Below are positions 23,046 through 33,897 of a stretch of 64,000 bases of DNA, one piece after another. A program made the position numbers and the translations under genes. Location: NCBI RefSeq assembly GCF_026213295.1, contig NC_079415.1, positions 24,780,610-24,844,609 on the forward strand, written 5' to 3'. Position 1 is the first letter of the stretch; the number at the start of each line of letters is the position of its first letter. Below the pieces are notes generated by a model, which had not been told where the DNA came from, did no database searches, and saw only the letters and a program-made list of their open reading frames with translations. Source of the DNA: Gadus chalcogrammus. Lineage: Eukaryota > Chordata > Actinopteri > Gadiformes > Gadidae.

Positions 23046-24381
23046 GACTCTAGTGCAGCACAGGTTACAGGTGGTTAAGGAGAGGTCACCGGGGGAAGAA
23101 CTCATTCCAAAACAAAAATAAAAACACAGCAGAGACTCAAGACGTGGACGGTGAGACCGTTCAAGTGATGCGAGTGCGTTGCAGAGATACAAAGAGCAGA
23201 GCGGTGTAGACAGAGGGATACAGTGTACAGTGTTACAAAGTCAACAGTGCTTCAGGGGGTGAGTTTCAACGGGAGATTGTTTCGATTAGAAAAAGGACAT
23301 TTGTGAATAAAAGAACACTAAATAAGATTGCCATGCAGAATTCTCCAACATTTAACAATGCAAGGGTGTCAGGAAAGGTAAAAAGTACCAGGTTTGCAGT
23401 GGTTATTGGTGGTTTTAAAACGTATATTGTTAGCGCGCTACATCTAAAACGTTGCATAAAGTTAGCTTGCGCTGTGCTATTTGTACTAGCATGTACCTCG
23501 TAAAAAACATTATATATATCTATATATAGATGTATATATCTCAATAGCACTTCTGCCTGTTTCACGTCCCTACACAGATAACAAAATCCAGCAGTCAGAA
23601 ATACAATCAAACCTTGTTTAGCATTGTACAAAGTTAGGATCGCTGAAACACTATCAGAAAATATTATCAAATTAATCTAGATAAAGATCTCTGATTAACG
23701 TCCATACAAATAACAATATGAAATTGAATAAGAAATTCACAATCTTCGTTGTAATATGTACATAGTTTTAAGAAACACCATATATCTGGCCTTGCTTTTG
23801 GTAGCAGACAGTGAATAGGAACTCGGGGCAGACTCTAAGCCAATGCTCAAACACGTGTGCGCGCACATGCCTACCAACAGTACGGTGTCCCCGCCTCTCG
23901 CAATATTCGACATGCACACTTTCAGACACCAAACGCCAGATTTCACACAGAAAACGTTTGTATAAACGTATTCTGCTCAGTTTCGCTGATTGAGCTACAC
24001 TTTGCTTTGCCTTGATACAACATCCTCCCACCCACCTAGAACATTCTGGTTAATATTAAAACTTTATTCAGATGTTGGCTGTGAGTCCGCCCCGGTCGGT
24101 CCATGTGTACAGTGAGACAAAAAGGCATGGTTGTGAAAAATACGAGGTTCCGTGGGTAAAAGATTACAATAAATCGTGTTGTGAGGTGTGAGAACGGGGT
24201 TAGCCCATCTCAATCCAAAATGGTGTTGGGACTTCAAAGCTTTACAGAAAATGCCTTGGAATTGACGGTAAACATAAAAAGTGGGGAAAGAATATTTTGC
24301 ACCACGCATTTTTCAAAACTCATGGAACAATTTTCAGCCGTGTTGGAAGAAGCAGCGGGAGAGAGGAAACCCAGACAGACG

Positions 24382-24490
24382 TGACAGAGCAGTGACAGAG
24401 CAGTGACCGAGCAGTGACAGAGCAGTGACAGAGCAGTGACAGAGCAGTGACAGAGCAGTGACAGAGCAGTGACAGAGCAGTGACAGAGGG
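24382..24490. repeat. Tandem 11-bp minisatellite, unit TGACAGAGCAG
   Basis: About ten head-to-tail copies, one with a C variant (TGACCGAGCAG). It lies within the predicted 3' UTR of the short isoform, where the sense strand would carry CTGCTCTGTCA repeats. Confidence 0.9.
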
Positions 24491-26696
24491 ACAGGAGACA
24501 GCAGTTCAAGGGTCAGACATTGATTTGGAGCAAAATAAAATAAACACCATACATAGAATGGGGAGGTGAGTGTTTCCAAATAGGCACCGTGCTGAATCGA
24601 CATTTTGTTTATCAGACAGTGCGGTCTATTCAAGGAGGAAAAGTTGTGAATTTTTCTAAAAAATAGTAAAACGACACAAGAAAAGTATGACATGTGATTA
24701 ATCACCCTATAAAAATGTAGAAAATATTTTCAGAGAAATCCTCATATATGCCTTCCACAATAAAGAAGGGTATTTTGTAATTCTGCTGAAGAAAACGCTG
24801 AAGAATCACAAGTGGAAAATCGTACAAAACCTTGCTACAAAATGATATCCTGAAATTCCTGCATTATGATGTGTGCAAGATTCACTTTTTTGTAGGAATC
24901 AGAGATATAAGGGTGGGGCTTGAAACAACGTTGGCCTTTATCACTAGTTCACTCAACACATCGCCATAAAAAGATCTAAAACAGTCTGGTCCCAAATTCA
25001 AACAAATCTTGTCCCAAATTCAATGAAATCTGGTCCAGACTCGACCGGAGTCCCTGGCCCCAACCCCCGGCCCCAGACCCGCGTCGGTGGGTCGCGAGCG
25101 TGACAGTGGGCAGCAGGCAGCCGAGGCAAATGACAGCAATGCGGATGGAAGAAGCGAAAGTCAAGCAAAACAAAATGCTCAGCACCCATGGAACGCCTGG
25201 GGGAGTTCGGGTTTGGTGTGTGCGTGTGCGTGTGTTTGGTCCTAGCCACACAGAGGAGCTGCGGGGATGCAGTTGTGACATCTGGGGTAACAATTCCTGT
25301 TGATGGTCTCTCTCAGTGTGAGAACAGAGCGAGAGAGGGAGAGCGAGCTATGTAGAGAGAGCGAGCGTGGAAACAACCGGGAAAACGAAGACTGAACAGT
25401 AGCCGGCACCAACGACCTCAACCACACGACACTACTACACCCAGCGCCCCAGCAGAGGCTGCTGGGACGTCAACACCATGCTACAGAGCCGCGCCTGAGA
25501 CAACACATTTCTTCCGATCCCAAATGGCAGGAACAGGGCCTTTACAAGCTCGCTTTCTCTGGTTGAAAAGGTTTTCGTCCAAACCACCGGACAAGACAGG
25601 AACACGGTGTATTCCTACACCCGGTGTCAAGGAATGAAGGTTCAAAAGTGCTAGGGAAGAGGAGAGGGAACTCTTCCACTGACCACGAGAGAAGGCAGAG
25701 TGGTCAGCAGCTGCAACATCACGCCTTGTTGGAATAACTTAGAACCGGGACGTAAATCGATCCAATAAATGAATTCCTCGAAGGAAAATCCAACAAACTA
25801 CGACACAAAGCGAGTCTGGCGTATCAACTTCTTCCCACAGAGCATCTAGTTCAGCGGTAGATGTCTCTCAAGACCTATGTGACAAAGCCATTGTGGACAT
25901 AGAGTCTCTTTCTATTGAATAAACAGCCACTTAATAACAAAAGATTATACAAAAGATACAAGATTAGAAATGACGATTCACCTCACGCACTACAACACAC
26001 AGTGGTCTGACGGTTCAGAACGGTTCAGAAGACCAACTTCGGACAGAACCCCACAACCTATTTACTGGCCTATTGACCAATGGCATTCCCTCTGTTGAAC
26101 TCCTTGAGTCAACCATATCCATGAATCCCCACAGTATCACAACTCCAAACAAAACACCATTTCAAATCCCACGGCAAACCGTCTGACACCATATAGTTAA
26201 CTCAGCTCTACTACTGTACATACAGAACAAAGTTATGGCACTTTGTAAAAAAAAAAAAAAAGAAGCTCTTCTCTACAGACAGACTCCTGTGCCTCAAACA
26301 AACGTTCTCCGGACCAGATTTCCTTTGGCCCTTTCATCTCCTCAGCCCAACGCAACCGTCCTCTAACAGCCAAGCTGACCTCAGACCAGTCAGCTCTTCC
26401 TGTGTCCTCAATAGAACCAGCAGCAGAAGCCGTGGGTTGGAGAACCATTTTAAAAGGTCCTGGGGCGCCGACTCCTGTTTTCACCTCAAAGTAGGGTGGG
26501 CCTCTAAGGTTCCCAAAGCCCCGGAGTCGCTCGAAAGGCCAACATGTTTAAGAGTTGCCATGAATACAATGTCCTTTGCACTCCAAAAAAAGACTCTACA
26601 CAATTCTCCGTCCCTGTTACTGTGTCCAAGAACCATCAAATTTTCCCCCACAAGGCCTCGTCTCCGCCATCACACGCCGGGCGCCTCTTGAGCCCC

Positions 26697-28358
26697 TCAG
26701 CAGCTGAAGACACGCCCTCCGACCTCCTCCTCGGTGAAGCGATAACACCCCTCCTCCTCCTCTTCGTCCTCAACCCCCTCCCCTTCCTCCAGCAGGAGGC
26801 TCCCGAAGGAGAACTTGCTCCGGTTCAGCGGCGACCCCTTCCCCGCATTGTTGGCGTTCCCAGAATGCACGGCAGCTGGGTTGCCGTACATCAGCGGCTG
26901 GCCGTAGCCACAGCCGACGCCCGTGTCTGACTCCGTGTCGCTGGTGTCCGTGCCGCTGCTGGTGGACCCGTCTATCATCTGCACCGGCGGCTGGTTCAGG
27001 TTGTTCTTGTGGTGGTTGTTGTTGCCGGAGGCGTCACCCTCGGGCTTTCCCCGGCGCCCGTACAGCCGCTGCGCCGAGTTGGGCCGGGCCTTCCCCGGGA
27101 CCATCAGCTTGGCGCTCGCCGGTGAGTGGTTACCGTTGGTGACCAGTCCCCGGCGCTCCGTGGGGGCGGAGGCAGGCGCGGGGTTGGGAGTGGACGTGCC
27201 CCTGATGCCGGCGCCCAGCGAGTCGTGCTGGCGGGACGGGGCGGTTGAATCGTAGCTCAGGATGAAGGGGTCCGTGTCGGAGCGGTTGCGGGCGCCATTG
27301 TCGTTGGGCGGCCGCTGCGCCAGGTGGGCGGGTGTGCGGTGGGCCACGATGGGGGAGTAGCTGCCGTACTGTCCCAACACTGACGGCGAGAGCGGCATGA
27401 GGGGCGGGGCAGGCGGGGGGTCGGCCCCGGCCCCGCCCGGGCGCTTGCTAAAGTAATGCCCACCGTCGTCCCAGCGCGGGTTGGTCGGCTGGTTGCTGTT
27501 AACCACCCCATCGCCGTAGCTCAGCGAGTTGGTCCTGTGGTGGAAGCTGTTGAGCACCGGGCTGGAGCACTGGCTCTGGGTCCCGGTCCCCAGGGGACGG
27601 CCCCCCGCATGGGCCCGGCCCAGCGCGCCGCGACCCTGGAGGATCTCCTCCAGCAGGGTGCTGTGGAGGGGCGGCTGGCCCTGGAAACACCTCTGCTCCA
27701 CCTCGTCCAGGCCTGGCCCCGCCTGGCTCACGTTGAACCTGCCCTGCGGTGAACCCTCCACCAACCTGCCCCTGTTATCCAGCATGCTTTGTGGCTGCTG
27801 CTGCACCTGCAGCCCCATCATAACCTGCCTGTGCTGCTGCTGCGCGAGCTGCAGCCCCTGCGGGTTGGAGTGGTGAAACCCGTTCACCACACCGAACAAC
27901 CCCCGGCCCAGACCCAGACCCGGAACCCCACCGCTGTTCCCCGAGCCCACAAAACCGTTATTGCCCTGCCGATATGGAGACCCAACCTCCTCCCCATTGC
28001 TGTCATGTGCGTGGCCTCGGCCCCGGGGCCCCGCGGCCGCCGCCACCCGGTGGCCCCGGGCCGCGTCCTGCTCGCTGTCTACATCGCTGCAGTCTATGTA
28101 AGGGATGGAAGAGGTGCTGCCTTTGTTGGCCCTGCCCGCTGAACCTGGGTTGAGGAGGTGCTGGTCGCCCGCCGGAACGGAGCCCACCGCTGCCGCATGG
28201 AGGCGGGTCTGTCGCGAGCGTGCCATCGGGTCCGAGCCGGGGGCATCCAGGAAGCCGTTGGGGACGGCCGTGTCTGGGGGTCCATTGGGGTCGCCCCAGT
28301 GGTCCGCCCTGAAGGAGGAGGTGTCAGTCTGGTCCGCCAGGGGGATGGACATGACCCT
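26697..28358 (-). CDS. farp1: Large exon with its own stop codon: predicted alternative 3'-terminal exon of FARP1 (FERM-only isoform)
   Basis: The acceptor CCCCTGCTGTGCAG opens a 553-codon frame in phase 0 with the preceding exon. The frame starts RVMSIPLADQTDTSSFRADH and ends EEEVGGRVFSC then TGA. It contains PYIDCSDVDSE, a Q-rich stretch (LAQQQHRQVMMGLQVQQQ), Gly/Asn/Ser/Pro-rich low-complexity segments and an acidic tail. No catalytic domain is visible, so it looks disordered. The exon is more GC-rich than its surroundings, as a long coding exon in fish often is. Spliced to the FERM exons it gives a protein with FERM and FA but no DH or PH domains. Alternatively part of it could be an internal linker exon of the long isoform, using a donor such as AACG|GTAACC at 27134/27133 (phase 1). 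FRMD7, a FERM paralogue of FARP, also has a FERM followed by a long tail; homology of the tails is untested. Confidence 0.75.
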   Translation of the reverse strand, partial: RVMSIPLADQTDTSSFRADHWGDPNGPPDTAVPNGFLDAPGSDPMARSRQTRLHAAAVGSVPAGDQHLLNPGSAGRANKGSTSSIPYIDCSDVDSEQDAARGHRVAAAAGPRGRGHAHDSNGEEVGSPYRQGNNGFVGSGNSGGVPGLGLGRGLFGVVNGFHHSNPQGLQLAQQQHRQVMMGLQVQQQPQSMLDNRGRLVEGSPQGRFNVSQAGPGLDEVEQRCFQGQPPLHSTLLEEILQGRGALGRAHAGGRPLGTGTQSQCSSPVLNSFHHRTNSLSYGDGVVNSNQPTNPRWDDGGHYFSKRPGGAGADPPPAPPLMPLSPSVLGQYGSYSPIVAHRTPAHLAQRPPNDNGARNRSDTDPFILSYDSTAPSRQHDSLGAGIRGTSTPNPAPASAPTERRGLVTNGNHSPASAKLMVPGKARPNSAQRLYGRRGKPEGDASGNNNHHKNNLNQPPVQMIDGSTSSGTDTSDTESDTGVGCGYGQPLMYGNPAAVHSGNANNAGKGSPLNRSKFSFGSLLLEEGEGVEDEEEEEGCYRFTEEEVGGRVFSC

Positions 28359-28454
28359 CTGCACAGCAGGGGGTAAAGAGAGGCGGTCACTAAGTTAATA
28401 AACAGTCGAGGACGTGGAGGATGACTGGATGATGGGCATGGTGTAACGACGTAC

Positions 28455-28515
28455 CTCTGTTGTCACTTGGGAACGGAAGGACGAGGTCAGGCCGGACATG
28501 ATCTTACTGTGCTTT
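28455..28515 (-). CDS. farp1: FARP1 exon, end of FERM-adjacent segment
   Basis: A 61-bp exon reading RKHSKIMSGLTSS then FRSQVTTE. The RKHSKI start matches FARP1; the rest is unlike the human linker as I recall it. Acceptor TTGTCTCCAG, donor GTACGT. It leaves in phase 0, which fits the large exon at 28358 but not the exon at 21590, which needs phase 1. Confidence 0.88.
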
Positions 28516-28722
28516 CTGGAGACAAATGCAATCAGAAAAGGGTTAATTGACCGACCGACCAATCCGGAGGCAGAGAAAGTTGCCTACTAAAATGATGAAT
28601 TCAAAACATTTTTAGATACTGTTCTGGTCACTTTGTCCCTGTCCCATTTCTGTGTTAAGATTTCCAGACAGACGCTGAGCTCTGGTTTAATACGGGCTTC
28701 ACCACCGCTGACACCACTTCAC

Positions 28723-28791
28723 CTTTCAAACGGGATCTTCTTGAACTCCGAGTCCTTCACATATTCAATGATCTGCTTCTGGGTCCGACCG
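28723..28791 (-). CDS. farp1: FARP1 exon, FERM-adjacent (FA) segment
   Basis: The frame reads GRTQKQIIEYVKDSEFKK followed by IPFER. This is the FA motif that in related FERM proteins carries phosphorylatable residues and adjusts FERM activity. It enters with one base completing Ser and leaves in phase 2 at donor GTGAAG. Confidence 0.93.
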
Positions 28792-29421
28792 CTGAAACCA
28801 CAAGGGAAAAAGGACATTGAGAGAAATAAAACACAACACAGACAAAATATTATTAGGGAAAGGAGTAAACATGAGTTCAAATGAACGGAGAATGATGTGT
28901 TTAAATGACAGAAAAGTCACAATGCATTAAATAGGATTCACTGCAATTATCTTGTAATAAGAGTTCTATATCATGAATGAAATGATTTTTCATTATGGGG
29001 AGATATTGTTACCATGTGAGATAATGCTGCATGTCAAAACAAAGTTCTAATTGCCTAGGTTCTGGTATATTCACGTTCATTGAGGGTTGTACAGCACTAC
29101 GACTCCTTGAGTCCTCTCAATAGGACCTATATCAGCCCATAGAAGCGTGCGTCAAAAACAAACAAACAAAAAGACTAAAACGAGAGAAACAAGTGCAGAC
29201 AAAACACACACACACACACACACAAACCTCATCCCACTACAACTCGGTTTACGCCTTCGGTTGTATGTTACACATACACTTATTTTTGTGTGTGTGTGTG
29301 TGTGTGCATGTGTGTGTGAGTGAGTGTGCGGGTGTGTGTGAGAGAGAGTGTGCGAGTGAGCGTGAGTGAGTGAGAATGTGCACGAGTGTGCGCGAGTGTC
29401 CAATTGTGTGTGTGTGTGTAC
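28792..29421 (-). other. FARP1 intron, CA/GT repeats at its left and right
   Basis: CA repeat near 29202-29224 and GT-rich runs at 29287-29420. The latter reads as CA repeats immediately after the donor of the 29422-29591 exon on the sense strand. No transposon seen. Confidence 0.6.
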
Positions 29422-29591
29422 CTGAATCTGAAGGAGGATCCGCGGGTGAAGAGGACGGGCTTGGGTTTGGGCTTGGGCTCCTCGAAGAGCCTGAAGAAGG
29501 CGTGGTGCTCCACACACACCTTCCAGAACACCTTGCAGCAGTCCCGGCTCGCCATGGAGAACTCCAGCGTGTCGTGGTGGTTGCTCTGCTG
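29422..29591 (-). CDS. farp1: FARP1 exon, end of FERM F3 and start of FERM-adjacent region
   Basis: The frame reads [20 protein letters not shown] and continues with [19 protein letters not shown], the hallmark C-terminal helix of the FARP/FRMD7 FERM domain. The acceptor is a run of three CAG triplets (AG|CAG|CAG|AGC), so two Gln codons may be included or skipped. It ends in phase 2 at donor GTACAC, followed by CA repeats. About 280 bases of pyrimidine-rich sequence precede the acceptor on the sense strand. Confidence 0.93.
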
Positions 29592-29639
29592 CTGGGGGAC
29601 AAGGGGGCACCCGTGGGTGGGGGAGGTGGATATAGAAGA

Positions 29640-29880
29640 AGGTTAGGGGGGGATGAGGTGGGAGAAGGACAGAGGGATGGAGGGAGGGAGAAGGAGAGAT
29701 GAGGGAGAGAGGGAAGGAAGGGAGTGGGAGGGAGTGATGAAGGGAGGGGAGGAGGACAGAGAGATGAGAGATGGAGGGAGAAGGAGAGATGGAGGAAGAG
29801 GGATGGAGGGAGGGGAGGAGGAGAGAGGAATGGAGAGATGGAGGGAGGAGCGGAGGGAACAGGGAGGGAAAGGAAAGGAG
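29640..29880. repeat. Polypurine GGGAGGA-type tract upstream of a FARP1 acceptor
   Basis: Tandem-like GGGAGGGAG/GAGAGATGGAG units. On the sense strand it is a long pyrimidine-rich tract ending at the CAGCAGCAG acceptor at 29591. Confidence 0.85.
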
Positions 29881-30065
29881 TGAAACGTTGAGCTTTACGA
29901 GTTTGTTCCAAAAAACTGTCAAACGGACGGAGACGGCAATCGGTAAAAACAAAAACAATCAATCCGAAAGACGAATCTCAACCACACAGCCAGAGAAGTA
30001 AGGAAATACAATTCAAAAAATAAATGGCAAAGGTTCAAGTCAGAAATACAAAGTACTGTAAAAAT

Positions 30066-30310
30066 GGTAAATGGAATGCATTTATACAGCTCTTTCCTAA
30101 CCAGTGTCCACTCAAAGCGCTGTATAATATTGCCTAACATTCACCCATTCATACACACATTCACACACGGGGGAGTCAACCATGCAGGGTGACAGCCAGC
30201 TCGCAGGAGCAGTGAGGGTGAGGCGACTTGCTCAGGGACACCTCGACACTCAGCAAGGAGGATCCGGGGATTGAACTAGTAACCTTCAGGTTACCAGCCA
30301 ACCCACTTTA
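30066..30310. mobile_element. Teleost interspersed SINE-like repeat
   Basis: Contains AATGCATTTATACAGCTCTT, CAAAGCGCTGTATAATATTG, ATTCACCCATTCATACACAC, and near its end GGGGATTGAACTAGTAACCT, a box B-like segment. This set is common in fish genomes. Exact family not determined. Confidence 0.6.
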
Positions 30311-30399
30311 CCTCCTGCGACACATACCGCCCATAAACAAATAGCAGCATGAATGTGAAGAAACAGGAAGGGAGGGAACAGAAGGAGGCGCGGACTCAC

Positions 30400-30495
30400 A
30401 GCGGGGTCCGACCGCAGCTTGATGAGGAACCTCTTGCGCTTGAAGCTCAGCTTGCGGATCTTTGACCAGTTGAAGGCGTTGATCCTAGTGTAGCC
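30400..30495 (-). CDS. farp1: FARP1 exon, FERM F3 beta strands
   Basis: A 32-codon exon, phase 0 on both sides, reading [20 protein letters not shown] and then [12 protein letters not shown]. This is the F3 core of FARP1. The acceptor is TCTGTACAG and the donor GTGAGT. Confidence 0.94.
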
Positions 30496-30992
30496 CTGTA
30501 CAGACATAGGGGCAGAACATGAACCCCAACATCTAAACAACTGGATTACTGGAGGGTTCCTCTCGGATAATTAGCATGGAAATAGATTTTTATCCATTTT
30601 CTGATGCAAAACAGAAACCCATCGTACAGGATCAGGGTGAGGGGCTCAAAGGTGATAACAGTCGACAGTGGGGATCAAACCCAAAACCTTCTGTCTGAGA
30701 AACAAAGAGCCGTAACCACATCACCATCCAGCCCGAAATAACAGTGTGACCACAAACCGTATTCACCTCGCAGCCATATTGGTTTGTCGGCTGGGGACAC
30801 CTTCTAATATCTTTAAGTGTGACCACGACAACTCACTGGAAATGCATTCTTAACACCACCAAAAACCAAAACCCTTTTGAGTAATCATGGTTTCCCAGAA
30901 GATTCTACAAGCCTTCCTCCATCCAAAAATACCAAGATGGCCGCCAGGTGAACGAGGTCACACACACAAACACACACACACCCCCTCCGCAC

Positions 30993-31140
30993 CTGAAACA
31001 CCAGCACTCCGGTGTGGGCCACCGCCAGGCTGAGCTTGGTGCCCTCGCGGTCCTTGGCCGGGTGTTGCCGGATGCCGAACATCTCCAGGCGACGGGCGAT
31101 CTCCAGCAGCTGGTAGTCCGACTCAGCCGGCGTCTGGCCG
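30993..31140 (-). CDS. farp1: FARP1 exon, end of FERM F2 and start of F3
   Basis: The frame reads [20 protein letters not shown] and then [19 protein letters not shown], the highly conserved linker into the PH-like F3 lobe. It enters in phase 2 and leaves in phase 0 after VLVFQ at donor GTGCGG. A GT-rich microsatellite follows the donor on the sense strand. Confidence 0.94.
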
Positions 31141-31179
31141 CTGGTTGAGGGAGCATATCCATTGATAATATATATTTTT

Positions 31180-31367
31180 GTTTTTAGTTTTTTAAGATTT
31201 ATTTTTGCATTTCTATTCTTTATGATAGAGTGAGATAGACAGGAGGGTATGGACAGAGGGGAGGACATTCAGCAACGGACCTCGGGCAGGAATCGAACCT
31301 GGCCGCTGCGGTCAGGACTGACCCTTAATGATCCGCACTCTACCCGGTGAGCAACCGGGGCGCCCTA
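31180..31367 (-). mobile_element. tRNA-derived SINE
   Basis: On the minus strand the head reads GGCGCCCCGGTTGCTCACCG with a box A-like GTTGCTCACCGGGTAGAG, then a perfect box B GGTTCGATTCC (31289-31299), a unique body and an A-rich tail. This is the structure of an RNA polymerase III SINE. Confidence 0.82.
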
Positions 31368-31369
31368 AA

Positions 31370-32040
31370 TCTCTCATTGATCAGCGATTGGTCAATCAAT
31401 TGGTTGCTCTGAACAACAAAGCTCTTTGTGTAATGGTGTCTACCGTTTATGACCACTTGTTAAAGGCAGTATGGGGATGTTTCCTTTGGACGGCCATTGA
31501 TCAACGGTATCCCCTCAGGCGATCAACTGAATCCATTCCTCTGACCACCCCACCCGGTTTGGTCACACAGTTTACAACCAATCCAATGTCACGTGAGGGG
31601 TGATTACATTGTGACCGCTTCCTCTGGGTGTCATTGATCGATTAATCAGTCGAATCGATGAGTCTGAAGAACGATGTGTGTGTGTGGTATCTTGAATGAA
31701 CACATTGTTAAAACCGTGTGCGGGGACGGACGCAATAAGGATTGTGTTTACTGGCATAGTCAAGACCATATCAAGGTATTTCTAATGATGGAGAAGGTTT
31801 TACAGATGCTAGTTCGTAGATCAACGCAATGTGTGAGCGGATCTGATCTGTGTTAACAGTACCAAACACACAGAGACATACTGGGACACCTGGAAGGTTA
31901 GAGCGACACCATTAGAGAGATGGAGTGCTCCAGCGTCTGCAAAACCCTCGAATGTTGGCAGGTGGAACCACAACACTGCCCACACCTCCCTACGGGCGGC
32001 TGGTTGCTGTTGATTATCTCAACCATTTCATACTTAGTAA
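31370..32040 (-). other. FARP1 intron segment, nothing recognised
   Basis: Unique-looking sequence; repeated TTGATCGATTAAT-like motifs near 31380 and 31630 are too weak to class. Confidence 0.5.
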
Positions 32041-32215
32041 TAAGTATGTTTGTAAGAAGAAGGAGAACAACAATATATCGCTGTCGTAACCCAATCACTG
32101 TATACAACAACGATAGCTAGGATAAGACGCTACACAACTAAGTACTAAAACTAAGTACGACGACATACAATAAGTGCGAACGTTAAGGGCCAGGACGTAC
32201 AATGTACAACAAGTG
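32041..32215 (-). mobile_element. L2-type LINE 3' tail fragment
   Basis: Shares AACAATATATCGCTGTCG, GATAGCTAGGATAAGACGCT and CATACAATAAGTGCG with the fragment at 9.84-10.11 kb, same orientation. Confidence 0.7.
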
Positions 32216-32869
32216 TGTGAGGGGTGGGAGGGGGTGGCTATGCAGAGTCTAGGTGAACTCTCATCGCAAATGATTAGTGTCAGCTTGATGTTGACATCCA
32301 TTATCATCCTAACGGGTGTGGAACAGCTCCCATAGCTGAAACACAACTAATAACAAATAATCTGGTATAACTGCACACAAACTAGGCATTTTTGTCCAAT
32401 AGTGCCCCCAAACTGAACTTTAGATTCTGTGTTAAACGCCACTGCTCATCCTCATAGACGGAGACTACGACGTGTGGTTACAATCCTGAGGGGGCATAGG
32501 AGCAGTGTTTTGGATGGTTTGAGCATTCTGAATTCTGAGTGCAGACCAACATTTCAATCAGTTACAGTTCCCGGTTGTATGAATGCACACGAGGCCATCG
32601 ACAGAACACAGATTTCACTTTTTCCCCCACTGAGCTAATCCATTGAAACAGGCAAAATCCACAATGCAATTCAGAAACCACCACCGGCTCACGACCAGGA
32701 CACTTAACATTCAAGAGTCCTTACTTCCCGCCTCTCTGTCTCAGTCGCCATGTGTGTGAGCACACAGTGGATTGGAGACACAGCAGTATTGTGCTGGGTT
32801 CCAATCAGTGTAACGAACACTCCCTCCTATACCTTCACTCGCAAATTATTGATATGCTCTGAACTTGAG

Positions 32870-33482
32870 AATCCTCAAACTGCCGACAACACAGCCACTG
32901 TCCCTGCACCTCAGTCTCTAAGTCCTGTGTCCGTAAACACAGAATCCAAACTTGTGGATATGTTGTTTCATGGGCACTATTGGAGAAATCGACCTAGCCA
33001 GGGCAGTTCATATGTTCTTCCAGAGTTAGAAAAAAAAGATACAGCTCTGAGAGTTGCTCCACACAATTTTTTATTATGGTGGAACGAGCTCCCTGCCGAT
33101 GTCAAGACTGCAGAGACGCTCACCAGCTTCCACCAGAGACTCAAGACACACTTGTTCAGAATTCACCTGGACTCTACATAGCCTCTTCCCTTACCACCCC
33201 CCCCCCCCCCCCTAAAAAAACAACTTCTTACACTTATAGTATGATGCACGTCCTGGCACTTAAAAATAGTACTTAGCATTGTGTAATGTCTTATCTTAGC
33301 TATCTTTGTTGTATACAGGGAATGGGTTAACCTGGCGATTGTTAGTGCTTGGCACTTGGTTCTATGAACATCCTTATTGTACCGACAGCGATATATTGTC
33401 GTTTCTCTTTCTTCTGACAAATGTATTTATAGTAAGTCGCTTTGGATAAAAGCGTCCTTCTAATGCTAAATGCCCTAAATGT
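32870..33482 (+). mobile_element. L2/CR1-type LINE, 3' end with reverse transcriptase C-terminus
   Basis: The plus strand reads LRVAPHNFLLWWNELPADVK then TAETLTSFHQRLKTHLFR, the conserved C-terminus of L2/CR1-type ORF2 proteins. It is followed by a 3' UTR whose end, GCTTTGGATAAAAGCGTCC plus CTAAATG repeats, is the text found alone in the other L2-tail fragments of this window. It is 5'-truncated. Confidence 0.78.
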
Positions 33483-33611
33483 TTTAAAGGATGGGTTAGT
33501 GAGAGACAACTGCCCAGCGTGTCTAAACCACGAGATCAGGAGAGCTGAACAAAGATTCACGGCTGATTTACATCAACATAGACGATATCAACAATTAACC
33601 TGCGGTCTTAA

Positions 33612-33897
33612 AGGGCTCATGTCATGCCACCAGGTGTAGGTGTGATAAACTAGTAGAAACCGTTGGGAAGGAATGATTTTCATAGTGACATCAAAAGTTG
33701 CCGTGTCCACCTAGATGTATGCTGGATAGATCAATCTACCAGCCTACCCAGTGGACGTTGCTCAAACTTTGCTCATCAATCCTTCATACATCTGGGAGGA
33801 CACGCCCACTTGTGATGTCACTATGAAAAACATTCCTTGTGCCAAATGGCTTGCATCAGCTAATCACACCCACACCTGGTGGCATGACATGAGCCAT
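33612..33897. mobile_element. piggyBac-like MITE
   Basis: Ends GGCTCATGTCATGCCACC and the complement at the right form an inverted repeat of nearly 40 bp, flanked by TTAA at 33608-33611 and 33898-33901. TTAA target sites are typical of piggyBac. No coding capacity. Confidence 0.8.

Larger units (their letters stand above)
23040..26696 (-). other. farp1: Probable long 3' UTR of the FERM-only FARP1 transcript
   Basis: The sequence after the stop codon of the large exon shows no transposon ends, SINEs or LINE text, unlike most introns here. Sense-strand AATAAA signals lie at 24063-24068 and 23040-23045 (seen as TTTATT on the plus strand). A tandem 11-mer array sits inside it. UTR status is inferred. 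Confidence 0.5.

Noticed and set aside
26923..28398. Several plus-strand frames of 70-117 codons opposite the large exon
   Set aside because: They are antisense shadows of a GC-rich coding exon and resemble nothing I recognise.
29152..29962. A 237-268 codon minus-strand frame rich in Pro, Ser, Leu and His
   Set aside because: It is the pyrimidine tract and CA repeat of an intron running into the true FERM exon; the real exon frame is bounded by AG and GT sites.
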